This document shows, in pieces, positions 60,645-64,000 of a stretch of 64,000 nucleotides of DNA. Every line of letters starts with the position of its first letter. Within the stretch, counting starts at the first letter, position 1. This DNA comes from Triatoma infestans (lineage: Eukaryota > Arthropoda > Insecta > Hemiptera > Reduviidae). The stretch lies in assembly GCA_011037195.1 (NCBI GenBank), contig JAAEAF010003773.1, forward strand, positions 1-64,000, given 5' to 3'. Position numbers and translations under genes: made by a program. The notes under the pieces are model-generated. The model searched no databases. It was not told where the DNA came from and worked only from the letters and a program-made list of their open reading frames with translations.

Positions 60645-63600
60645 AGCATAGCCAAAAACGAAAAACCCAGAAAGTTGAAACTTGATATTCCGTTTAGGTA
60701 TCACATGGGATCTGACAGTACGTTATCTGTCAAAATTCCTCAACCGGAAGTAGCACTTTATTAGTTGTTTTTTTTATTTTTTTGAGTTTTTCTCAAAAAA
60801 GGCTCCGACGATTTTCTTTAAACTATGTATATCAACTACACATACAAGGAGCTATGTCTTTTATTTGAAACATTTCTCTGGGAAAATTCATTTAAGGGCA
60901 CATTTAGGGGAGGGGTTATGTTTTTCTCTAAAGTGCTATCATGGTTCAATATACAATTCTATCATCCAAACGAAATTCCGAGTTTCAAAGAAATTAGTAA
61001 ACCTGAAGTGCGCTTTTACTGAACAGTTTTTTTAGTTTTCGACGAATTTCATTAAATTTGGTACACAAAAATATAAAATTTGTCAATAATAAATTTTGAG
61101 AACTGGAGTAAGAGAAAGTTGTGTGAGTGTTTCACACCAGATTTTTATATTATAAAAGGAAGCCTCCATCATTACAAGGAATAATAATATAAGATCTGTA
61201 TAGGAGCATGGTTAAATGACAAATGCCATAAACATCTAAAGCTGGCAGGCAGCACGAGTGGATTGTCTTTACATATAACATGTTGAAGATTAATTAAGTA
61301 AAGTTACATGTCTGAGACACATCCTCATTTTGTAAAGAGGAAGTAATAGAAGCTAAATTGAGAGAATCTGTTATTCTTGGCTAATTTAAGATTTATCTAA
61401 ACTTCTGATGAGATTTCAATACGAAGAATTTAGTGTTATTATTATTTTATTGAAATTCTCAAATTGACGGAACTGTATTGTTCATATTTTGTATCCCATA
61501 TAAAAGTCCTCACGATTCTGTTTCTTGTAGGCGTAAAAATTACAAACGAAAGCTTGTGTAGCTTCAGCTTAAATAATAGGTATTTACTAGTTGTTTTATA
61601 TAACTGACTGTTTAAATGAATGTGTACAGTATATACATATGTGTCTACAGTAAAGTATTCCTGTACAGCAAATTCTGTCCAAATATTTTGACAATTTCCA
61701 GCATAATGTTAGAATGAATAGATAGATAGACAATATTCTATGAAGTGTCTTAATTTCAACAACTGCATAAAAATATATTTAAAGTGAAAGGAAAAATTGT
61801 TTAAGTTATTTATTGTAATATTTTTATTATATTATTATTGTAATATTTATTTTTTATTTTATTTTTCAGAATCATATAAAGGAGATCTACTGTTACTAAT
61901 AAAACTGCTCCTACCAGGTGTAATAAAACGTGTTTATAATATACAATCAAAACAAATAATTAAATTATTTAGTCGGGTAAGTGTTATAAAAATAATTTGG
62001 TATTTAATTTAAGCTCCACTTAATTTTGTATACAAGTTAGCTCGAATCCTTAAGGATTGGATAACTTCTCTCGTTTATTTATTTATTATTAGAAAAATAT
62101 TAATTATTAATTCATTAATTATTAATGGATTGTAATATTTAATATAGAGGCCAGGAAGGGAATAGCTGAGTGGCTATTGTACTGCACTCCCACGCGGTGG
62201 ACCCGGGTTCGAGTCCAGCTGTGCTACCCTTACATTTTTTCTTCCTAGGAGCCTCTACAATTCACTATCCGGTGATGGACAGTGTTGTCTGTAACGAGAG
62301 AATACTGCCTGAAGGCCGGAAGTGTACTGAAAAGGCTCCGGGCGCCATTGGCCATAGATGTTGACGCGCCCTAAATTAAAAAAAAATATATATATATGTA
62401 AAGGCTAATTATTTAAAATAATTAGTCATGTAAATGCCTAGAGGTTTTAACATTGTTCAACAAGAAGATATTTCAAATTTGATATATTTAGGATATCGTA
62501 ATCTGATCAAACTTCATTTCAGTTTAAGAAATCATCCCTCGAAACACCCACTTGCAATATTTCTTTTCAGTTTTTGCACTTTTCTTTTGTCTCTATCTTT
62601 ATACAATTATTATACATAAAGTGATAGATTTTCTTTAAACTTCAAATTTTGCAGAACAGGTAGTGGGGAGGCGGGGGCGGAGGAAATATCAACAATGATT
62701 ACATAGTAGAGAGGTCAATAATATTGAATAAATAAATTTGAATTTTAACGTCTCAGACTCATCAGAACCACAAAAACACAAAATTCAAAAATATTTTTCT
62801 GGCAAAATTGCACTTCCGGTTTATCGATTTTTCTTAAATTTGTAATTCTGACAGGTGTTTTAATGTACATTTAATAAGTGGCAGTACCGTAAATTGTACT
62901 GAAGTGGTAGTTTACAGAAAAGCTTAAAGCTACTGTTTCTCCCAGAACCTCACAAAAAAATTAATTTTCCCAGGAAAATATTACGAAATTCAAAAAAAAA
63001 AAAAATCGCGAAATACTGAAAAAAAAAAAAGAGAATGAATTATAGTTGAAGTTACGGTTGATGTATTTTCCAAAACCTTCATGTCATACGCGATCATAGT
63101 ACCTAAACGGAATATCAAGTTTGATTTCTGTGATGTTTCCTTTTTGAAATATCTTGTAAATACTTTGCACATATATTCAGACCATTCGCTAATAAACATT
63201 TTTTCCCTAAACTTATATTTCCCTTGTAAACTCAATGTCGAAAATCTAACACGATCGCAATTCTTGTACCAACTCCTACAGACGGCTAGTAACAATGCAA
63301 TATTTCCTTTTATTATAATTTATCATTTATCTATGTATAATTTTTGTATAATAAGCGAAGTTTTATTATTATTAATACTTCCTCTTACTATGAAATAATA
63401 AGAGAAAGTAAAAATGTTATGCCAAATTTAATGTATTTTATATAATTATGAAAATCTGTTTATTTATTTTAATTATTCAAATGCAACACTGAACATGGTT
63501 AAAAATGTCATAAAAACACCCATTGCTATATTTACTATAATGTGGACCTGTTTCCCTTTGTTTAAACAAACAATGAGAATTATGATTGATTAAAATAACT

Positions 63601-63890
63601 AATTTTCTTCAAATTTTCATGAAAATAGACATATAGTTTTATTATTACCACAATAAATATATGTTCTTAACTTTTCAGCTATTTGGTACAAATCAAGATG
63701 ATATGTTGGAAAGCCTAGAACAAGGAGATGTTGCTGAAACAATACGTGAATATTTTGAAAAAAGTGAAAAAATTAAACCAGCCACCAAAAGTCAGTTAAC
63801 AATATATGATGTTGATAAATTTCTGGATTATTTAACAAAATTAACCAGAGAAGAGGATCAATTAAATCATTTTGCTTCTATTGCACCAAA
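40772..63890 (+). CDS. LIG3: DNA ligase III, 5' part of a split gene (exons 1-5, continues past the right edge)
   Basis: This ATP-dependent ligase seals single-strand breaks, in nuclear base-excision and alternative end-joining repair and in mitochondrial DNA maintenance in animals. Five exons join in phase: 189, 115, 255, 107 and 212 nt, giving about 292 residues. Visible domains are an N-terminal PARP-type zinc finger (Cys25, Cys28, His57, Cys60), a conserved segment after it, a Ser/Thr/Lys-rich linker, and the start of the DNA-binding domain with LREFRRLCADI, KLLLPGVIKRVYN, KLFSR and LEQGDVAETIR. All match the vertebrate LIG3 order, as I know it. Introns are 8292, 80, 12167 and 1702 bp, and the two long ones are filled with transposons. 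The adenylation and OB-fold domains must lie downstream. No stop or frameshift breaks the exons, so the gene looks functional. The family call is secure; the exact exon ends are read from GT/AG and phase. Confidence 0.94.
41681..41715 (+). ncRNA. Degenerate hammerhead-like relic
   Basis: CTTGATAAAG, a pairable middle, then CGAAACGTTGG. The core is altered at conserved positions (no CUGANGA), so it is at most a dead relic of the type also seen at 57799. Confidence 0.25.
42035..42362 (-). repeat. Family K fragment in LIG3 intron 1
   Basis: Contains TTACTTCCGGTCGACC, ATATTTCCGGTGAAAACTC and the hairpin end CTTCCTCTTATCAG to GTAAGAGAAAGTA. The preceding 41041-42034 has no recognised feature except the relic at 41681. 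Confidence 0.65.
42845..43328 (+). repeat. Family K fragment interrupted by Harbinger
   Basis: Two monomers in + orientation (CAAATTTTGGAAATTGTGTT to GACGGATTTCATTAAATTTG). The Harbinger element sits at its right end. Confidence 0.65.
43332..44294 (+). mobile_element. PIF/Harbinger element, non-autonomous derivative with intact ends
   Basis: The terminal inverted repeats GGGTATGTCCACACTTGTGC (43332) and the complement of GCACAAATGTGGACATACCC (to 44294) are nearly perfect. They are flanked by TTA on both sides (43329-43331, 44295-44297), the 3-bp target duplication usual for this superfamily. An N-terminal HARBI1-like remnant is inside, but the DDE catalytic part is missing and replaced by an AT-rich microsatellite (43861-44060). 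Confidence 0.88.
43530..43860 (+). pseudogene. HARBI1-like transposase N-terminal remnant
   Basis: Reads FRNFTRMSKDNFYNLLRMKE, PIISKKNTRF, a stop, then AIPPEMRLLITLRFLAT and ISKQSISAMLPEVMPRY. This is the DNA-binding/N-terminal block of Harbinger nucleases (FRNFTRMS..F..LL, I.P..RL..TLRFLATG.S, SI..I). Stops interrupt it, and the catalytic domain is absent. Confidence 0.8.
44405..44570 (-). mobile_element. Unit B, single minus copy with complete tail
   Basis: On the minus strand the unit runs from AACATTACGTTGAAGTGAAC through the hammerhead-like motif to the tail AACCAGCTTTGCGGACCCAC. It gives the full tail of family B, which is close to that of family A (CCAGCT.TGCGGA.CCA.CCAC). Confidence 0.75.
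44490..44519 (-). ncRNA. Hammerhead-like motif B2
   Basis: Minus strand: CTGACGA, extra U, GGAT-GAAA-AGCC (one mismatch in stem II), GAAA, and the intact ACCGGT palindrome with C. Slightly decayed. Confidence 0.5.
44571..44965 (-). repeat. Family C repeat, minus orientation
   Basis: Contains GAAATGTAATTGGTGTGGAT, GTGGCGTGAGCGGTTTTGTA and AAAGGGCTTGTATGTAAG, with an AGACTGTCTTGAAAGAATGC end. The same order occurs on the + strand at 45800, 46855 and 50750. No coding; the class is unknown. Confidence 0.65.
45195..45370 (+). mobile_element. Unit B, single decayed copy
   Basis: AAACCAACAAGTGTGAGTGT, then a B-type motif and CCTGCTACGACGGATAAAAT. The tail is missing. Confidence 0.65.
45281..45309 (+). 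ncRNA. Hammerhead-like motif B3, core damaged
   Basis: CTGAGA has lost the N7 position of CUGANGA, and stem II is reduced (GGAT with ATCT), although GAAA and ACCGGTC remain. It should be inactive. Confidence 0.4.
45800..46165 (+). repeat. Family C repeat, plus orientation
   Basis: Starts near AAAAGGCATTCTTTCAAGGC and ends CACCAATAACATTTCAA. It shares GATATTGTAAAGTACTTAAA and CTTTACAAAACCGCTCGTGC with the other C copies. Confidence 0.65.
46180..46402 (+). pseudogene. LINE C-terminal fragment
   Basis: Reads LSGHGQKSGL, then CSCGEVPDQTWDNLIFECKL and DDRERSQLIRKAYWGKI across frame shifts. This is the Cys/His-bearing region after RNase H (TGHG..., C.CGE.D...H..F.C). The fragment lies between two C repeats. 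Confidence 0.65.
46600..46850 (+). pseudogene. LINE RNase H tail fragment
   Basis: Reads IAWVSEHEGLLSNEKADALV, then FIGPEPFCGLPRSLI, IKDWIEDQRLHWWE and a stop. This is the WVPGH.G..GNEKAD.LA motif and following segment of an R1-like element. A family C repeat follows at once. Confidence 0.75.
46855..47095 (+). repeat. Family C repeat, shorter copy
   Basis: GATTTATAGACATAATAGTT through CAAGCCCTTTACTAAATCGC to CACCAATAACATTTCAAA, matching the second part of the other C copies. Confidence 0.65.
47096..48640. other. LIG3 intron 1 interior, nothing recognised
   Basis: AT-rich intron sequence with a poly(C) run near 47740. Open frames at 47858-48540 show no domain. Confidence 0.45.
48650..49090 (+). 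pseudogene. Non-LTR retrotransposon C-terminus and 3' end in LIG3 intron 1
   Basis: The + strand reads GWIEEQRLQWWER, RTVEKTLAHIFCECTGLCV, then LSALLGLIKRTKLKDVL, and an end like NIDRSEMRLALPVCQSN. These are the last motifs of an R1-like second ORF. It is the same lineage as the fragment at 46600-46850, so one insertion may have been split. It ends 160 bp before exon 2. Confidence 0.7.
49253..49367 (+). CDS. LIG3: LIG3 exon 2: segment following the zinc finger
   Basis: The acceptor CCCTTAG ends at 49252 and the donor GTAAGT starts at 49368. The exon reads in phase 0 and leaves one base of a split Ser codon. Its product VFAKQRATTAKIES..GGWELLSKEDQ matches the conserved stretch after the LIG3 zinc finger, where the human protein has RARATTKKIED and GWEEL. 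The following intron is only 80 bp, in sharp contrast to the 8-kb and 12-kb introns around it. Confidence 0.93.
49448..49702 (+). CDS. LIG3: LIG3 exon 3: linker and start of the DNA-binding domain
   Basis: The acceptor TATAG ends at 49447 and completes the Ser codon split by exon 2; the donor GTAGGA starts at 49703. The first 50 or so residues are a Lys/Ser/Thr-rich, low-complexity linker, which in this family is disordered. The last part, LREFRRLCADIANTPGYLD and KTAIVKKFITEGT, matches the first helices of the LIG3 DNA-binding domain. The exon ends one base into a Gly or Glu codon, completed as Glu by exon 4. Confidence 0.92.
49740..50745. other. LIG3 intron 3, left part, K-like piece only
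   Basis: A short K-like piece lies at about 49760-49910. The rest is AT-rich without recognisable features. Confidence 0.4.
50750..51140 (+). repeat. Family C repeat in LIG3 intron 3
   Basis: AGGCTAATACAATGCCACTT to CACCAATCACATTTCAGATT; same order of blocks as at 45800. Confidence 0.65.
51425..52785 (+). repeat. LTR-like repeat L interrupted by a complete family K copy
   Basis: The first half of L (AATCATTAAAGATTCATAGG to CTCGCTACCTAACTTCC) ends at about 51650. The second half resumes at about 52660 (ACTATAAAGTCCTTGCAGTT to ACTTCCATTATTATCAGG). Intact L copies have these two halves joined by a short T-rich joint, so the K copy between them is a true insertion. Confidence 0.75.
51653..52655 (+). 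mobile_element. Family K, full-length copy with defined ends
   Basis: Begins GACTTTCTCTTACTCCTAGT and ends TTCACACCAGATTTTTTTT, inserted in the T-rich joint of L. No target duplication is apparent beyond T residues. About 1.0 kb, non-coding, with three internal monomers. Confidence 0.8.
53150..53834 (-). repeat. Family K fragments around an A-rich run
   Basis: A monomer piece near 53160-53250 precedes poly(A) at 53253-53275. A minus-orientation copy at 53497-53834 starts TGGTGTGAAACACTCACTCA and ends CAGTAAGAGGAAGTA. The open frame at 53276-53494 has no domain. Confidence 0.6.
53835..54855. other. LIG3 intron 3 interior, K-like piece only
   Basis: A diverged K monomer lies at about 54540-54740. 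Nothing else that I can support. Confidence 0.4.
54856..55841 (-). mobile_element. Family K, full-length minus copy
   Basis: Begins AAAATCTGGTGTGAAACACT and ends in the hairpin CCTCTTACTAGGAGTAAGAG. All three monomers are present, in the reverse order of 24818-25808. Confidence 0.8.
56198..57681 (-). mobile_element. DD41D mariner-like element converted to a giant fold-back
   Basis: Terminal repeat AGGGTGACCAGAGTTATATG at both ends, with TA outside (56196-56197, 57682-57683). The outer 0.53 kb on each side (56198-56731 and 57151-57681) are near-identical reverse complements, far longer than a normal TIR. Both arms contain the 3' end of the transposase gene, so the element's 5' end was replaced by an inverted copy of its 3' end. 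The 0.42-kb single-copy centre holds the remaining catalytic region. Confidence 0.85.
56613..57154 (-). pseudogene. Tc1/mariner transposase, C-terminal part
   Basis: The minus strand reads ILWTDESMFTNNGLLNRWNF (first catalytic Asp), a frameshift region, VWSFRKPTNRPYFYRG, then MYFQQDGCPAHNARVARRYL (second Asp) and PPRPPDLTPMDYFLWGYLKN (third). Forty-one residues separate the second and third Asp, fitting the DD41D group. The N-terminal DNA-binding region is missing. A second inverted copy of the last segment (FLWGFLKNKEYSNLNPVPSV) is on the + strand at 57150-57257. Confidence 0.85.
57799..57834 (+). ncRNA. Hammerhead-like relic of the CGAAACGTT type
   Basis: CTTGAAGA, one A, GGCAA with TTGCC as a 5-bp stem II (57808-57822), GAAA and CGTTC. 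The first core position differs from CUGANGA, so activity is doubtful. It lies just outside the mariner-like element. Confidence 0.35.
57840..58380. other. LIG3 intron 3 interior, little recognised
   Basis: A diverged K monomer at about 58190-58370; otherwise nothing. Confidence 0.4.
59354..59383 (-). ncRNA. Hammerhead-like motif B4
   Basis: Minus strand: CTGACGA, extra U, GGAT-GAAT-ATCC stem-loop, GAAA, the ACCGGT palindrome, C. Core and stem II are intact. Confidence 0.6.
59852..59881 (+). ncRNA. Hammerhead-like motif B5
   Basis: Mirror copy of B4: CTGACGA, extra U, GGAT-GAAT-ATCC, GAAA, ACCGGTC. Flanking ATTTGCT before and AGGAAT after can form an imperfect stem I with internal mismatches. 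Confidence 0.6.
60455..61146 (+). mobile_element. Family K copy with internal deletion
   Basis: Both ends are intact (ACTTTCTCTTACTCCTAGTA and GTTTCACACCAGATTTTT), but one monomer has been lost, so it is about 690 bp. A GT run followed by (GA)n occupies 60582-60642. Confidence 0.8.
61150..61865. other. LIG3 intron 3, right end, nothing recognised
   Basis: AT-rich, ending in the T-rich acceptor tract of exon 4. Confidence 0.5.
61870..61976 (+). CDS. LIG3: LIG3 exon 4: DNA-binding domain
   Basis: The acceptor TTTTTCAG ends at 61869 and the donor GTAAGT starts at 61977. The 36-residue product carries GDLLLLIKLLLPGVIKRVYN and QIIKLFSR, a near-exact match to the conserved GDVYLTVKLLLPGVIKTVYN block of vertebrate LIG3. 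The exon lies 12.2 kb from exon 3 and could not be recognised from length alone; the conserved block and the phase decide it. Confidence 0.93.
62155..62370 (+). repeat. SINE1 copy, 5'-truncated, in LIG3 intron 4
   Basis: Starts at the tRNA-like head (GGGAATAGCTGAGTGGCTAT), B box GGGTTCGAGTCC, then the shared body (TCTTCCTAGGAGCCTCTACA) and AAAGGCTCCGGGCGCC. The upstream leader is absent. Confidence 0.7.
62760..63412 (-). repeat. Family K copy, partial, in LIG3 intron 4
   Basis: TTGCACTTCCGGTTTATCGA to the hairpin end CTTCCTCTTACTATG and AATAAGAGAAAGTA, with A-rich interruptions near 62993 and 63020. Confidence 0.7.
63679..63890 (+). CDS. LIG3: LIG3 exon 5: DNA-binding domain, gene continues
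   Basis: The acceptor CTTTTCAG ends at 63678 and the exon reads in phase 0 as LFGTNQDDMLESLEQGDVAE, followed by TIREYFEKSEKI, LTIYDVDKFLDYLTKLT and HFASIAP. This matches the helical DNA-binding domain of LIG3 (LEQGDVSETIR and LTIQEVDEFL in the vertebrate protein). The donor GTAAAT at 63891 is weaker than the others and leaves two bases (AA) of a split codon. Reading through would stop immediately after it, so splicing is needed to continue the protein. Confidence 0.9.
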
Positions 63891-64000
63891 GTAAATTTCT
63901 TATTTTTAGAAACTTTAAATCATGTCTATAATGATCATTTTTATTTTCAAATGCTGAATGACACTTCATAAAATTGGCCATTTGATCAACGGGAATGTAA

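Overview
This window is genomic DNA from an animal, most likely an insect and perhaps a hemipteran. The species guess is inference only, from the mix of transposon lineages. It is AT-rich, intron-bearing and crowded with nested, decayed transposable elements. The only host gene I can support is the 5' half of a DNA ligase III gene (LIG3). It runs on the + strand from about 40755 past the right edge, with five coding exons (40772-40960, 49253-49367, 49448-49702, 61870-61976, 63679-63890). All GT/AG junctions and codon phases fit, and the joined product matches the family from the PARP-type zinc finger into the DNA-binding domain. The catalytic nucleotidyltransferase core lies beyond the window. 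A good splice acceptor sits 18 bases before the ATG and the frame is open back to it, so an upstream leader exon (possibly mitochondrial) is likely.

The first 40 kb has no host gene that I recognise. It is a patchwork of repeats that also fill LIG3 introns 1 (8.3 kb) and 3 (12.2 kb). The main families are as follows. (i) Family K is a roughly 1-kb element with CTTTCTCTTACTCC at or near both ends and internal degenerate monomers of about 295 bp, present in dozens of copies on both strands; it resembles Helentron-associated non-autonomous elements. (ii) Family L is an LTR-like repeat of about 0.4 kb beginning TGTAATGGG and ending near CATTATACA. (iii) Family C is an unclassified repeat of 250-400 bp in and around LIG3 introns. 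(iv) Two tRNA-derived SINE families occur: SINE1 is tRNA-Ala-like and SINE2 has a tRNA-Thr-like anticodon arm. (v) Several non-LTR retrotransposon lineages survive only as 3' ends carrying RNase H or C-terminal remnants. (vi) DNA transposons comprise a deleted mariner, a DD41D mariner-like element turned into a giant fold-back, and a PIF/Harbinger derivative with intact TIRs and a TTA target duplication.

The most interesting signal is a pair of related mobile units (A and B) carrying hammerhead-ribozyme-like motifs. Nine copies share a CUGANGA core, a stem II that differs between the families while keeping its pairing (GGGCG/CGCCC versus GGAU/AUCC), then GAAA and a palindromic ACCGGU ending in the GUC cleavage triplet. 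Three insertions share an asymmetric architecture: the left end lacks a tail of about 32 bases that the right end has. Two of them (22383-22666 and 59308-59961) are full inverted pairs with exact 12-bp target duplications; the third (16961-17153) is truncated, with an 11-bp duplication. Penelope-like retroelements are known to carry hammerheads and inverted pseudo-LTRs, and a decayed Penelope GIY-YIG endonuclease fragment lies at 29480-29740. I therefore read A and B as non-autonomous Penelope-like units.

Boundaries of repeats are read by eye and are approximate unless a target duplication is given.
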